Source of the DNA: Bacteroidota bacterium
GTDB lineage: Bacteria > Bacteroidota > Bacteroidia > Flavobacteriales > Weeksellaceae
Direction: 5' to 3'
Assembly: GCA_023399595.1 (NCBI GenBank)
Contig: JAEWOR010000063.1
Location: 62,001 to 126,000, forward strand
Length of the DNA: 64,000 bases
In this document: positions 1-8,747 of the stretch, piece after piece
Layout: each line of letters begins with the position of its first letter
Numbering within the stretch: position 1 is the stretch's first letter
Notes under the pieces: model-generated
What the model was told of the DNA's origin: nothing
Seen by the model: only the letters and a program-made list of their open reading frames with translations
The model's database searches: none
Position numbers and translations under genes: made by a program

Positions 1-596
1 AGCTCCATTTTGCCGTTGGCTGCAGAATCTGTGTAATCGAAAATAAAATCTAATTTATTGAAGATCTTTCTCTTCATAAAGGTGCTGTCCAGATTGCTAG
101 CGTTCATTTGTATTTTTTCATACTCTTTGTAAGAGTAAGAGTCAAACTTTTCTAATCCGTTATTTCTTTTTCTCTTCCAAACCTCTTGCATTATGGCGTA
201 AGCTGGGTTTTCTTTTTTGTTTTTATATTTCTTTTTCTGATTGTTGATGACCACCTCCTGAATATCAGTTTGATTTTCTTTTTGGTTTTTTTTTGGAGTT
301 ATAGGTTGTAAATAAATATTTATACCTGAGGTGTTTTCAGGAGAAATATCAATAGATTGGGTTTCATAATTGGTTTTTTCAAATCTCAATTGATAAATAA
401 TGGTGTCTGATTGAATGGTGAAGCTAGATGTATCTGTATGGATAGACGGGGTAGTTTGTTTGTTGATGAAAATAGTTACGCCTGCAATACCTTTATTGGT
501 TTGAGAGTCCCATATATTTCCAGCTAAAGAAGTTTGAGCTTTTGTAGCAATGAATGAAAAAATTAGAATTAGAAATATGAGGGTTTTGCTTTGCAT
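1..596 (-). CDS. DUF5686 / carboxypeptidase-like regulatory domain protein, partial (3' end beyond window)
   Basis: The reading frame starts at an ATG at 596 and runs off the left edge, so only about 198 N-terminal residues are seen. Residues 1-20 are a signal peptide ending in TKAQ. Next comes a carboxypeptidase-D regulatory-like beta-sandwich (AGNIWDSQTNKGIAGVTIFI), common at the start of Bacteroidota outer membrane proteins. After a lysine-rich linker, NPAYAIMQEVWKRKR followed by FDSYSYKEYEKIQ is typical of DUF5686, an uncharacterised family with a predicted C-terminal beta-barrel. A TonB-dependent receptor also begins with such a domain, but the DUF5686 motif argues against that. Outer membrane location is inferred. 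Confidence 0.75.
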   Translation of the reverse strand, partial: MQSKTLIFLILIFSFIATKAQTSLAGNIWDSQTNKGIAGVTIFINKQTTPSIHTDTSSFTIQSDTIIYQLRFEKTNYETQSIDISPENTSGINIYLQPITPKKNQKENQTDIQEVVINNQKKKYKNKKENPAYAIMQEVWKRKRNNGLEKFDSYSYKEYEKIQMNASNLDSTFMKRKIFNKLDFIFDYTDSAANGKME

Positions 597-730
597 TATG
601 TGAGTTTCTCTGTGTTGTATCACTTATATAAATTCCTTTATTTAAGTGTATTTTCGTTATATAATTTGATGTGATATTTTAGTCAAAATTCATTCCACTT
701 TATCACACAAATCAAAATATTCCCTAAAAA

Positions 731-758
731 AAAAGACTTACATTTCTGTAAGTCTTTT
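731..758 (-). terminator. Intrinsic terminator after tRNA-Asn (copy 2)
   Basis: A perfect 11-bp stem (731-741 with 748-758, 6-nt loop) is followed on the minus strand by a U-run (726-730). It begins within two bases of the 3' end of the tRNA at 760-833. Confidence 0.8.
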
Positions 759-759
759 G

Positions 760-833
760 CTCCTTTTGCTGGGCTCGAACCAGCGACCCTCTGATTAACA
801 GTCAGATGCTCTAACCAACTGAGCTAAAAAGGA
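760..833 (-). tRNA. tRNA-Asn (anticodon GTT), copy 2
   Basis: Read on the minus strand this 74-nt sequence folds as a cloverleaf: a 7-bp acceptor stem (TCCTTTT with AAAAGGA), a D-arm starting GCTCAGTTGG, an anticodon stem TCTGA/TCAGA around the loop CTGTTAA with anticodon GTT, and a T-arm with GGTTCGAACCC-type sequence. The discriminator is G, and CCA is not encoded. It differs from the copy at 902-975 only in and next to the acceptor stem. Confidence 0.95.
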
Positions 834-870
834 ATTCCTATATATTGTAGCAAGCTAACTTGCTCTGGAG

Positions 871-900
871 AAAAAGATTTTCATTGCTGTGAATCTTTTT
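871..900 (-). terminator. Terminator-like hairpin after tRNA-Asn (copy 1)
   Basis: A 9-bp stem (871-879 with 892-900) lies directly beyond the 3' end of the tRNA at 902-975 and before the second tRNA. The U-run is weak, so it may act as a processing signal or partial terminator between the two tRNAs. Confidence 0.55.
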
Positions 901-901
901 G

Positions 902-975
902 CTCCTCCTGCTGGGCTCGAACCAGCGACCCTCTGATTAACAGTCAGATGCTCTAACCAACTGAGCTAAGGAGGA
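902..975 (-). tRNA. tRNA-Asn (anticodon GTT), copy 1
   Basis: A 74-nt cloverleaf on the minus strand with acceptor stem TCCTCCT/AGGAGGA, anticodon GTT in the loop CTGTTAA, and a D-arm, anticodon arm and T-arm identical to those of the second copy at 760-833. CCA is not encoded. A consensus promoter lies just upstream at 998-1028, so this copy is transcribed first. Confidence 0.95.
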
Positions 976-997
976 ATGTTCCTATTTTTAAGTGGTG

Positions 998-1028
998 CAA
1001 ATATAAGAACACTTATGATATTGTGCAA
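998..1028 (-). promoter_or_regulatory. Bacteroidota-type promoter of the tRNA-Asn pair
   Basis: On the minus strand TTG (1028-1026), a 20-nt spacer and TATATTTG (1005-998) match the Bacteroidota TTG-N19/21-TAnnTTTG consensus. It lies 22 nt before the 5' end of the first tRNA. Confidence 0.7.
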
Positions 1029-1054
1029 GTTTTAAATGAAAAAAACTGCATTTT

Positions 1055-2530
1055 TTATAAAAATAATTTTACGATATCATTCCCGAAAATCAGTAACATT
1101 AAGCCTAACAAGAAGATAACCCCAATCATTTGTGCGTTTTCTAATACTTTCTGAGGGACAGGTTTTCCTGTAATTATTTCCCATAATGTAAATAAAACAT
1201 GACCACCATCTAATCCTGGGATAGGAATAAGATTTAAGAAAGCCAGCCAAACAGAGAACATTGCAGTAAAACTCCAGAATGCAGTCCAATTAATTCCTAA
1301 ATTTCCATCCTTGTCTTTTTCTACATGCATAGATTTTACTATGGCAATAGGTCCGCCCACGTTTTTGTAGCCTTGGATTTTAGAGTTGAACATAATTTTA
1401 AACTGTTTCACCTGCATGGTTAATGCTTCAATAGTTCTTTCAAATCCTCTAGAAACAGATTGCCCAACACTGTATTCTTTTGTTGTGCCAAAAGTTTCTA
1501 AAATCTTAGAACTATTGCTAACCCCTAATTTTCCGTCTTTATCAACAGGGATGTCTAAGGTTTGTTTTGCCCCATTTCTTTCGACTTCTAGCTGAATATT
1601 TTTATCTTTATTTTGATGCAGAGCTTCTCCGATTTCATCAAAAAATAAGGTGCTTTTTCCATTTATTCCCACTACTTTATCCCCAACTGCTAAACCCGAT
1701 TTCTTTGAACCCTCACTGACTAATGAATCTATAACTAAAGGAACTCTTGGTGTTAAGAACAATTTTGCTTGTTTTTGGCGTATAACTTCTGCAATGCCAT
1801 CTTCGTTTACAGGGAAGGTAATTTCTTTTCCATTTCTTTCAACAGTAACTTCATCGCTTAATAAAATATTGATGGAAGCGTTTTCTAATCTTTCAGCAGG
1901 CTTTCCATCAATGCTAATAATTTTATCACCACTTTGGAAACCCATTTTTTTGCTGGTGTCTGTTACAGAAACACCATCTTTAAATTTTTTAAGATCAATA
2001 TATTGTTCACCGTTAAAGTAAGTTAGACAAGAATAAATAAGCCATGCTAAAAAGAAGTTTACTGTAACACCTCCTAACATGATGATTAATCTTTGCCAAG
2101 CTGGTTTTGCTCTGAATTCCCATGGTTCAGCTGGTTTCTTCAATTGCTCAAGATCCATGCTTTCATCCACCATGCCAGCAATTTTTACATAACCTCCGAA
2201 AGGAAGCCATCCAAGGCCATATTGGGTGTTTTCAGTATGTTTTCTCCAATCAGAATCTGGAAGATCTGCAGTTTCAATAGGAACTTCATATTTTTTACCA
2301 TCTTTCTCGATGGTTTTTGTTGAAGGAGGATTTTGGAATAAGAATTTATATTTCCATTTGCCATTAATTTTTTTCATTGCAAAAAGTGAAATATAAGGGT
2401 CGAAGAAAAGGTAGAATTTTTCAACTTTTGTTTTGAACCATTTTGCTGGTAAAAAGTGTCCTAATTCATGTAAAATAACCAAAATAGATATGCTTAAAAT
2501 GAATTGGGAAATTTGAATTGCTAATTCCAT
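1055..2530 (-). CDS. rseP: RseP-type site-2 protease (M50)
   Basis: A 491-residue inner membrane zinc metalloprotease of the RIP/S2P class, which cleaves transmembrane anchors such as anti-sigma factors. The zinc motif HELGH is at residues 21-25 in the first membrane segment, and the second active-site motif LIPIPGLDGGH is near the C-terminus (about 435-445). Two PDZ-like segments (about 190-260 and 265-340) lie between the membrane parts, as in E. coli RseP. The ATG at 2530 is preceded by a good promoter at 2554-2583. In many Bacteroidota this gene sits with dxr; here its neighbour is prfA. The substrate cannot be read from the sequence. Confidence 0.93.
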   Translation of the reverse strand: MELAIQISQFILSISILVILHELGHFLPAKWFKTKVEKFYLFFDPYISLFAMKKINGKWKYKFLFQNPPSTKTIEKDGKKYEVPIETADLPDSDWRKHTENTQYGLGWLPFGGYVKIAGMVDESMDLEQLKKPAEPWEFRAKPAWQRLIIMLGGVTVNFFLAWLIYSCLTYFNGEQYIDLKKFKDGVSVTDTSKKMGFQSGDKIISIDGKPAERLENASINILLSDEVTVERNGKEITFPVNEDGIAEVIRQKQAKLFLTPRVPLVIDSLVSEGSKKSGLAVGDKVVGINGKSTLFFDEIGEALHQNKDKNIQLEVERNGAKQTLDIPVDKDGKLGVSNSSKILETFGTTKEYSVGQSVSRGFERTIEALTMQVKQFKIMFNSKIQGYKNVGGPIAIVKSMHVEKDKDGNLGINWTAFWSFTAMFSVWLAFLNLIPIPGLDGGHVLFTLWEIITGKPVPQKVLENAQMIGVIFLLGLMLLIFGNDIVKLFL

Positions 2531-2553
2531 TTATTGTTTTTAATATTAATTTG

Positions 2554-2583
2554 CAAAGGTAAGCATTATCAAATCTATGCCAA
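2554..2583 (-). promoter_or_regulatory. Predicted promoter of rseP
   Basis: Minus-strand TTG (2583-2581), a 19-nt spacer and TACCTTTG (2561-2554) fit the Bacteroidota consensus, 23 nt upstream of the rseP ATG. Confidence 0.6.
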
Positions 2584-2589
2584 ATAAAA

Positions 2590-2624
2590 AAAACCTGCGA
2601 AAGCAAATAACTTTCACAGGTTTT
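2590..2624 (-). terminator. Terminator of prfA
   Basis: A 14-bp stem with one G-U pair (2590-2603 with 2611-2624, 7-nt loop) is followed on the minus strand by a run of eight U, 30 nt past the prfA stop. Confidence 0.85.
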
Positions 2625-2654
2625 ATATTTAAATATTGTTCAATAATGAGGGTT

Positions 2655-3740
2655 TTAGAAGTTTTCTTCTTCGCCTTTCATTTTTTCTGCGTTTTCTGCC
2701 ATTATTACCGCATCCATCATTTCTTGAATGTCGCCATTCATATAAGCGTCTAGGTTATAGATAGATTTATTAATTCTATGGTCTGTAACTCTTCCTTGCG
2801 GATAGTTGTAGGTTTTAATTTTTGCAGATCTGTCTCCTGTGGAAACCATGGTTTTACGTTGAGCTGCGATATCTCCCACCACTTCTTGTAGTTTAATATC
2901 ATACAATTTAGCTCTTAACATTTCCATTGCTAATTCTCTGTTTGCTAACTGTGAACGCGCTTGTTGACAAACTACCACAATTCCTGATGGTTTATGGGTG
3001 AGTTGAACTTTTGTTTCAACCTTGTTTACGTTTTGTCCACCAGCTCCTCCAGAACGAGAGGTTTGCATCTCTATATCTGCAGGGTTGATTTCAACGTCTA
3101 CTTCTTCCGCTTCTGGTAAAACAGCAATTGTAATAGCAGAAGTATGCACTCTTCCTTGAGATTCTGTTTCTGGGACACGTTGTACACGGTGAACTCCAGA
3201 TTCAAATTTCATAATTCCATAAACGCCTTCACCTTCCACTTTCATGATGAGTTCTTTGTAACCTTTTGAAGCTTCGTTAGAATCTGTTACTTCATGTCTC
3301 CAGCCTTTTGTTTTAAAATACATGGTGTACATTCTGTACATATCTTCTACGAAAATTGCAGCTTCATCACCTCCGGTTCCAGCACGTAATTCAACGATGA
3401 TGTTTTTGTCATCAGCTGGATCTTTAGGAATCAACAATACTTTTAACTCTTCTTCTAGAGCGGGGATTTTCTCCTGAGCTTCTAGTTTTTCCATTTTAGC
3501 TAAATCCACCAAATCCTTATCAGATCCATCAGCAATAATTTCATCAGATTCTTCGATGGTATCTAATGCAGACTGGTAAGAATCAAACACCTTAACTATT
3601 TTTCCAAGATCGCTGTATTCTTTATTTAATGAAGAATATTTTTTCTGATCTGAAATAACATCTGGTTGAATGATTAAATCTGCAACTTCATTATAACGTT
3701 GCTTTATCGCTTGAAGTTTTGGTATTAATGATTTAGACAT
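2655..3740 (-). CDS. prfA: Peptide chain release factor 1
   Basis: Class I release factor that reads UAA/UAG and triggers peptide release on the ribosome. The catalytic GGQ is at about residues 234-236 in SRSGGAGGQNVNK. The codon-recognition tripeptide is PET in RVPETESQGRVHTS, the RF1-type PxT rather than the SPF of RF2. Length is 361 residues, normal for RF1. The open frame extends to a TTG at 3761, but that codon overlaps a promoter box (3759-3766), and homologues begin at MSKSLIPKLQ, so the ATG at 3740 was chosen. A terminator follows at 2590-2624, so the gene looks monocistronic. Confidence 0.95.
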   Translation of the reverse strand: MSKSLIPKLQAIKQRYNEVADLIIQPDVISDQKKYSSLNKEYSDLGKIVKVFDSYQSALDTIEESDEIIADGSDKDLVDLAKMEKLEAQEKIPALEEELKVLLIPKDPADDKNIIVELRAGTGGDEAAIFVEDMYRMYTMYFKTKGWRHEVTDSNEASKGYKELIMKVEGEGVYGIMKFESGVHRVQRVPETESQGRVHTSAITIAVLPEAEEVDVEINPADIEMQTSRSGGAGGQNVNKVETKVQLTHKPSGIVVVCQQARSQLANRELAMEMLRAKLYDIKLQEVVGDIAAQRKTMVSTGDRSAKIKTYNYPQGRVTDHRINKSIYNLDAYMNGDIQEMMDAVIMAENAEKMKGEEENF

Positions 3741-3758
3741 TTCTGGATTTTTAGGGTG

Positions 3759-3766
3759 CAAAGATA
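3759..3766 (-). promoter_or_regulatory. Predicted -7 box of prfA
   Basis: TATCTTTG on the minus strand matches TAnnTTTG and ends 18 nt before the ATG at 3740. No clear -33 TTG is present. It helps to decide the prfA start. Confidence 0.5.
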
Positions 3767-3815
3767 CGGATTGATTTGTATATCTGCTAATTAAAAATCT
3801 TTTCCTCGATTCTTA

Positions 3816-6068
3816 TTAATTTCTGTTTTTTACAAGAATCCAACCATCATATTTCACATTGGTTTTGGCTCTGTCGTTTTCTTCCCATGTAATAGTATAC
3901 CAATAGGTTCCTGTAGGAACTTTTCTTCCAAAAATAGTTCCGTCCCATTTGTAGTTGCTCTTGTAGTCGCCATTGAATATTTTATTGCCGTATCTGTCGA
4001 ATATATTGAACTGTAGTTTATTTTTATATCGTAATGCAGAAAGATCAATAACATCATTGCTGCCATCTTCATTTGCGGTAATTACATTGACTATGTTTGG
4101 AAGTGTAATTGTTACTGAAACCGGCTGACAGTTGTAAGCATCTTTTACAAAGAATTTATGATCTCCTCTTGGAAGGTTATCAAACACGTTAGAATCTTGC
4201 CAAGCAATTCCATCTAATGAATATTGATATGGAGCTGTTCCTCCGTTTACTTCAATGGTCGCTTTTCTAAAATTAACTTTAACGGTTTTAATAACTGGTG
4301 CACTTGCTGGCCCAACTTTTACTTTTTGGATAACACTACAATTTCCAGTTTTTAGTTTAACCCAATATTCTCCGACACCTATTCCTGTTATTGATTGTGT
4401 AGTTTCTCCTGTGCTCCATTCGTAGCCTGTAAACCCAGGTCCTGCATCTAAGGTGGTACGGGCTTCAATACAAATTGTTTTATCCTTTAAAATATCCGAA
4501 TATTTTTGAGGAATAACTTTAAGAGTGGCTTTAGCGATGGAGCCACAACCTGTGTTGTTAATCACTTTGATATATGCAAAACCAGATGGTGCAACATATG
4601 CGTTGGGAGTTGGGATTTCATTGATTCCTGCAACTGCATGATTGTAATTTGAATAATATTTTTTTGTGATTCCAGCTGTTGTTGTAACGTTTAATGTTGT
4701 TAAATTAAATGTTCCTAGTGAAGGGTTTTCTTCATTGGGGCATGATTCTAAAGTAGCATCAATAGATGTAGGAACAGGATTGAATTCTAATGTTATTTTA
4801 GCAATGCCCACACAACCTGTATTGGTTGTTATTTTTACGAATGCAAATGCTCCGTTAGCTGCAGGATATGCAGTAGGGTTCGTGATTTCTGATGTGTCGT
4901 TTTGTAAATCTAATAATGAAGGATAGTATTTTTTAGTAACATTTAATAGGGGAGTAACATTTGCATTTGTTAAATTAAAAAGAGCCTCTCCATTTAAAGG
5001 ACATCCTTTTATTGTTACATCGTTTTTTTCAATTGTTTGAGGAGTTAAAACGATTTTCCCATCAGGATTGTCGCAAAGAGTTCCAGAAGGGTCTTTTATT
5101 ATTACATTAACAGTTGTAGGTGTAGAAAATTGGAAGTTAGTTGGGTTTGCAATTAGTGTTGTGGTTCCATTTACTACATATTCAAATTGATAATTTGCTG
5201 CATTTGCTACAAACTGATTGTTATAAGCGGTAAGGTCTACTGTAACAACTCCTGTTAAGGCATTAGGACATGTAGACGTTGGCGTTACTGTATTTTGAAG
5301 AATAGGAACTTTGTCTACATATACTTTTACATTTTTAATTTGATGCCTAGCACTTGCGCCTCCTGTTGCAGATGAAAACCCAAAAAAACCTTGTGTCATT
5401 GTTGCTGCACCTCCTGAAGGAGCAAAAGATTGACTTACAATTTGAGTCCCATCTATTTTAACGGTTATAATCCAGTTGGCTGGTGTTGCGGGATCAATTT
5501 GACCATTTACTTCTACATGTCTTACCGTTCCATTTTGAAAGGGTAATGTAGGAAATAAGTCTTGTGAATGAAAACTGCTTCCAGGAGTATTGTTGTATTC
5601 GATATTTGATCCAGTGGCGTTTGTTCCGTAAAGAATGTGAACTTTACTCATTTGAGCTTCGTTTGTATTATTGAACAAATCAAAAGCTACCATGAGTCCT
5701 GTCGCATTTCCTGGAATTCCTATACCAGCCCCAGTACCAAAAGTTGCTGGAGGATTAGCGAGGTACCAAAAAGATATACCATCTCCTTTTCCGTATTGAG
5801 CAGTACCGTTTCCGTCAATCTTAAAATCAAATTCAACTTTCCATTTGTCACAAAACTTTAAGTTTATTGGATCATTAAGTTTTATTCCTCCAACTTTGCT
5901 GGTTTGGTCTGGCGTGAGCTGAATGTAGTCTGCATTTACTGATCCGTTAGGAATAAGTGTCCAACCTGTGATGTTGACGGGATTTCCTGTTAGTTGGTAA
6001 GTTTGTGCATTTAAAAGGGTGATAAATGAAGCTAAAAAGCTTAAAAAAATAGAGGAGAGTTTTTTCAT
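3816..6068 (-). CDS. T9SS type B cargo protein with legume-lectin-like domain
   Basis: A 750-residue exported protein. Residues 1-21 are a signal peptide ending LLNAQ. Residues about 25-250 look like an L-type (legume) lectin-like beta-sandwich (GKGDGISFWY, GLMVAFDLFNN). The middle holds repeated beta domains with the pattern ITKKYYSNYN / VTKKYYPSLL and NNTGCGSIAKATL / TNTGCVGIAKITL, each with conserved Cys. A SprB-like segment (IEVNGGTAPYQYSLDG) follows. The last ~90 residues are a gliding-motility-type C-terminal domain (ANEDGSNDVIDL, FDRYGNKIFNGDY, PTGTYWYTI), the T9SS type B sorting signal. Surface location and a carbohydrate- or matrix-binding role are inferred. An inverted repeat covers the start codon. 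Confidence 0.85.
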   Translation of the reverse strand: MKKLSSIFLSFLASFITLLNAQTYQLTGNPVNITGWTLIPNGSVNADYIQLTPDQTSKVGGIKLNDPINLKFCDKWKVEFDFKIDGNGTAQYGKGDGISFWYLANPPATFGTGAGIGIPGNATGLMVAFDLFNNTNEAQMSKVHILYGTNATGSNIEYNNTPGSSFHSQDLFPTLPFQNGTVRHVEVNGQIDPATPANWIITVKIDGTQIVSQSFAPSGGAATMTQGFFGFSSATGGASARHQIKNVKVYVDKVPILQNTVTPTSTCPNALTGVVTVDLTAYNNQFVANAANYQFEYVVNGTTTLIANPTNFQFSTPTTVNVIIKDPSGTLCDNPDGKIVLTPQTIEKNDVTIKGCPLNGEALFNLTNANVTPLLNVTKKYYPSLLDLQNDTSEITNPTAYPAANGAFAFVKITTNTGCVGIAKITLEFNPVPTSIDATLESCPNEENPSLGTFNLTTLNVTTTAGITKKYYSNYNHAVAGINEIPTPNAYVAPSGFAYIKVINNTGCGSIAKATLKVIPQKYSDILKDKTICIEARTTLDAGPGFTGYEWSTGETTQSITGIGVGEYWVKLKTGNCSVIQKVKVGPASAPVIKTVKVNFRKATIEVNGGTAPYQYSLDGIAWQDSNVFDNLPRGDHKFFVKDAYNCQPVSVTITLPNIVNVITANEDGSNDVIDLSALRYKNKLQFNIFDRYGNKIFNGDYKSNYKWDGTIFGRKVPTGTYWYTITWEENDRAKTNVKYDGWILVKNRN

Positions 6069-6115
6069 AAATTAATATTTGTTCGATAAAATTATGAAAC
6101 AAATATTAATTTATG
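6066..6115. repeat. 18-bp perfect inverted repeat at the start of the T9SS lectin-like gene
   Basis: CATAAATTAATATTTGTT at 6066-6083 is the exact reverse complement of 6098-6115, with a 14-nt spacer. The first three bases are the start codon of the gene at 3816-6068 read on the minus strand. In the mRNA the two arms would form an AU-only-rich hairpin that ends with the AUG, so it could hold the start codon or stabilise the 5' end. Confidence 0.8.
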
Positions 6116-6210
6116 AAAAAAAATATGAATAATATTTTTAATAATTAAAAATCGTTGCGAAATTCAAAATTTTGTAAAAATTATAATTTATAGTTTAATG
6201 ATTGATTTTA

Positions 6211-8163
6211 TCAATTTTTTCCCCTGGATTCTTTAATCTCTTTAATTCTATTTTCGAAGTATCCCTGTTTTTCGGGATATTTTTCTTGTAAAATATGGAA
6301 AGCACTTATTGCTTTAGAATATAATTTTTGTTCAACATAAAGATTAGCAAGCGTTTCCGTCATTAAATGAGAAATATCATTGGTTTTTTCCTTTACTACA
6401 AAATTTACTTCATCTTTTAGCTGACTAATTTTTGGAGCATTCTCTATAAAAGCATCAATAGCTTTATTTTTAATTTCTGTTTTTTGCTTTTCTATTTCCT
6501 CGGTTCTATCAATTTTCAACCAACTTTGCCATGTGTTGATAAAACTTGGAATGTTGCTGTCTAACACATCTTCTTCTGTTTTAGCAGTAACTTCTGGTTC
6601 TTCTTTTATTGAATCTTCAACAACTTCCTCAGAATTGGTTTTAGTTTCTTGAATGGTATTTTCTTTTTTGTTTTCTTCAATTGTGGGAAGCGCAGAAACA
6701 GTATTGCTAAAGAAGGAAAGATTCATCACTGGAATACTTGGTTCTTCTTCATTGCTTTCTTGTTCCTGAGTTTCTATTTCAGTTGAAATAATTTTGTTTT
6801 CAAGCTCTAATTTGTCAGGTTTCTCTTCGATTTGTGGTTGCTTTACATTTGGAAGATTCTCTGTTGGGGAGGGTCTTGATAGCAAAGCATCAGGAAGATG
6901 ATTGTCGAATGACATAGGTTGCCATTTTTTTGGAGACTCTTGCTCTTCCGTGATGATTTCTGGTTGCGATACCACTTCAATAGCTTTTGAATCGCTAATT
7001 TCTTCTGTTGCTGTTTCTTTTATCTCTTCATCTTTTACTTCTGAAGAATTGTTTTGAAAAGAAAATTCTTGAGTTTCGGAGAAGTTTATTTCTTTGTTAA
7101 CCTCTTGTGGAGTTTCTGTTGAAGTTAGTTTTGGAGCTTTTTGTGAAATTGTTTTTTTCTTCTCACGCATTTTTCTTTCCACTTCTTCTATCAAACGTTT
7201 CATTTCTTCTTCATGCTTATTAGATGGGGTAGAAGTAGGTTTGAAGTTTTGCGTTTCAGTATTTTTAGATTGAATATTTACTTCTGGTAAAAACGCATCT
7301 AAACCATGGAAACTAAGTTCAGAAGTGTCCTCTACAACAGATTTTTCTTCTGAAATGGTGTTTTCTGGAACAATTACTTCTAAAGCAGGATCTTGAAGCG
7401 TAATATTGTCGCTATTTTCTATGGGTAAAGAAACTTCTATTTCCTCTTCTGCAACTTTCTTCTCAATAAAATCTTCTTCAATTACATTAATGTTTTTCTT
7501 TTCAGATGGAGCGATAATAATATTTTCTTGCTGAGTTTCTTCAACGGCTGTAGTTGGAATTTCTTTAAGAGTTTCTTTAATTTCTTCTAAAGTGATTTCT
7601 GTTTCTGGGTGGGGAGTGTTTTCTATTTTCTGAGTAACCAATTTTCCTGATTCTTGAGTTGACTCTAAATCTATAATTTCAGAATTTTTTTCGTTAAAGA
7701 AGTTTTCTTCTCCTTCAAATAAAATCCTATTCTGTTGTCCATCCACAAAAACTGGTTTATTTTCACCTCTAGGAAGTGGAAATGGTGCTTTTGTAATATT
7801 GAATTTTGAAGCTGCTTTTTCTTTAATAGTCATCGGTTTTTGCTCAGCAGTTTCAACTATTGGGTTTTCTTCAGTTGTGCTAACAATTTCTTTGTTTTCT
7901 ACAGGTGATTTGCTATCAACTTCTTTAGTTTCAATATTGCGGTTAATAAACTGATACAGAATTTTTTTATCCGTTGTGTAAGCGGCTGTAGTAGTTAATT
8001 CTTTTTTGTAGTTTTCGGAATCAAATTGGTTAATACCATACAAATAAAGTGCTCTAATGCTTTGTGCGTAGGGCTTTTCTGAAATTTCTTTTTGTAAGAG
8101 GGATAAATCTGCAGCCTGAATAAGTTCAGGGTTTTTAACCAATTCAAGAATTCTTGTGTTCAT
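6211..8163 (-). CDS. Acidic low-complexity protein with TPR-like C-terminus, unknown function
   Basis: A protein of about 650 residues without a signal peptide or membrane segment. Residues 1-80 are folded-looking and helical (MNTRILELVKNPELIQ, RALYLYGINQFDSE). Residues about 90-540 are a disordered stretch dominated by Glu, Lys, Thr, Ser and Pro. The last ~60 residues (ETLANLYVEQKLYSKAISAF then LQEKYPEKQGYFENRI) resemble a tetratricopeptide pair. The ATG at 8163 or 8166 overlaps or touches the lptE stop (TAATG), so translation is probably coupled. I do not recognise a function. Its place behind lptE suggests an envelope-linked scaffold, but this is guesswork. Confidence 0.75.
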   Translation of the reverse strand: MNTRILELVKNPELIQAADLSLLQKEISEKPYAQSIRALYLYGINQFDSENYKKELTTTAAYTTDKKILYQFINRNIETKEVDSKSPVENKEIVSTTEENPIVETAEQKPMTIKEKAASKFNITKAPFPLPRGENKPVFVDGQQNRILFEGEENFFNEKNSEIIDLESTQESGKLVTQKIENTPHPETEITLEEIKETLKEIPTTAVEETQQENIIIAPSEKKNINVIEEDFIEKKVAEEEIEVSLPIENSDNITLQDPALEVIVPENTISEEKSVVEDTSELSFHGLDAFLPEVNIQSKNTETQNFKPTSTPSNKHEEEMKRLIEEVERKMREKKKTISQKAPKLTSTETPQEVNKEINFSETQEFSFQNNSSEVKDEEIKETATEEISDSKAIEVVSQPEIITEEQESPKKWQPMSFDNHLPDALLSRPSPTENLPNVKQPQIEEKPDKLELENKIISTEIETQEQESNEEEPSIPVMNLSFFSNTVSALPTIEENKKENTIQETKTNSEEVVEDSIKEEPEVTAKTEEDVLDSNIPSFINTWQSWLKIDRTEEIEKQKTEIKNKAIDAFIENAPKISQLKDEVNFVVKEKTNDISHLMTETLANLYVEQKLYSKAISAFHILQEKYPEKQGYFENRIKEIKESRGKN

Positions 8164-8165
8164 CA

Positions 8166-8684
8166 TTACCAATTTGCTACAATGTCATTAAATATTTTAT
8201 TGATGATTCTTTCGTTAACCAGTTTTACCTGAGAGGTTTCGATATCATTAATAGAGAGATCACTATTGAAAGTAGCTTCGTCTGTATAGGTTCTATCAAA
8301 ACTTTTGTCTTTGTTCTCGCTAGTACGATTTTCGTAATGCACTTTTACAGTGATGGTTAATTTATTTTGAGCCGCCTGAATATTTCCAGTTGCACCTGCT
8401 ACAGGACTAGAAATAGTGGTTGGAGTAATAGAGTAGTCTGTAATTTCTCCTTCTAAAAGAATGTCTGGATTCTCTTTGGTTCCTTTCAAGCCCGAACGTT
8501 GCAAAAATCTGTTTTGTAAAGCTGTAGAAAATTGTTGAGATAACATAGGGTTATTCAACGGGGCATTATTTGGAAATTCATTAATCTGAATGGTTTTTTC
8601 TACCGTTAACGAAGATCCTGAAAAGCTATAACAAGATGTTAAGCAAAGCAATGCAATTAAAAGTAAACTAGAAAATTTGTGCAT
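8166..8684 (-). CDS. lptE: LptE family LPS-assembly lipoprotein
   Basis: A 172-residue outer membrane lipoprotein: signal peptide with lipobox LTSC at about residues 15-18, then the LptE fold (VEKTIQINEFPNNAPLNNPM, LSQQFSTALQNRFL, LLEGEITDYSITP). In other bacteria LptE plugs the LptD barrel and helps insert lipopolysaccharide into the outer leaflet. The motifs fit the Bacteroidota branch of the family. It follows the sigma-54 activator gene by 63 nt and overlaps the next gene by one base (TAATG), so the three are likely co-transcribed. Location is the inner face of the outer membrane. Confidence 0.9.
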   Translation of the reverse strand: MHKFSSLLLIALLCLTSCYSFSGSSLTVEKTIQINEFPNNAPLNNPMLSQQFSTALQNRFLQRSGLKGTKENPDILLEGEITDYSITPTTISSPVAGATGNIQAAQNKLTITVKVHYENRTSENKDKSFDRTYTDEATFNSDLSINDIETSQVKLVNERIINKIFNDIVANW

Positions 8685-8747
8685 TTTTAATATTCTTTTG
8701 GAGGAACTCCTATTTCTTGAAGCCCATCTTGATTATATAATTTAAAA

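Noticed and set aside
1650..2021. Open frames opposite rseP and other long genes (for example 1650-2021, 4666-4926, 24937-25281)
   Set aside because: They lie inside strong genes on the other strand, have no promoter or family features and follow the codon pattern of the real gene.
2655..3761. Release factor 1 starting at 3761
   Set aside because: The start would be TTG inside the promoter box; the ATG at 3740 gives the usual N-terminus.
6066..6115. An invertible promoter, as used for phase variation in Bacteroidota
   Set aside because: The spacer is only 14 nt and holds no promoter, and no site-specific recombinase gene is nearby. A hairpin or operator fits better.
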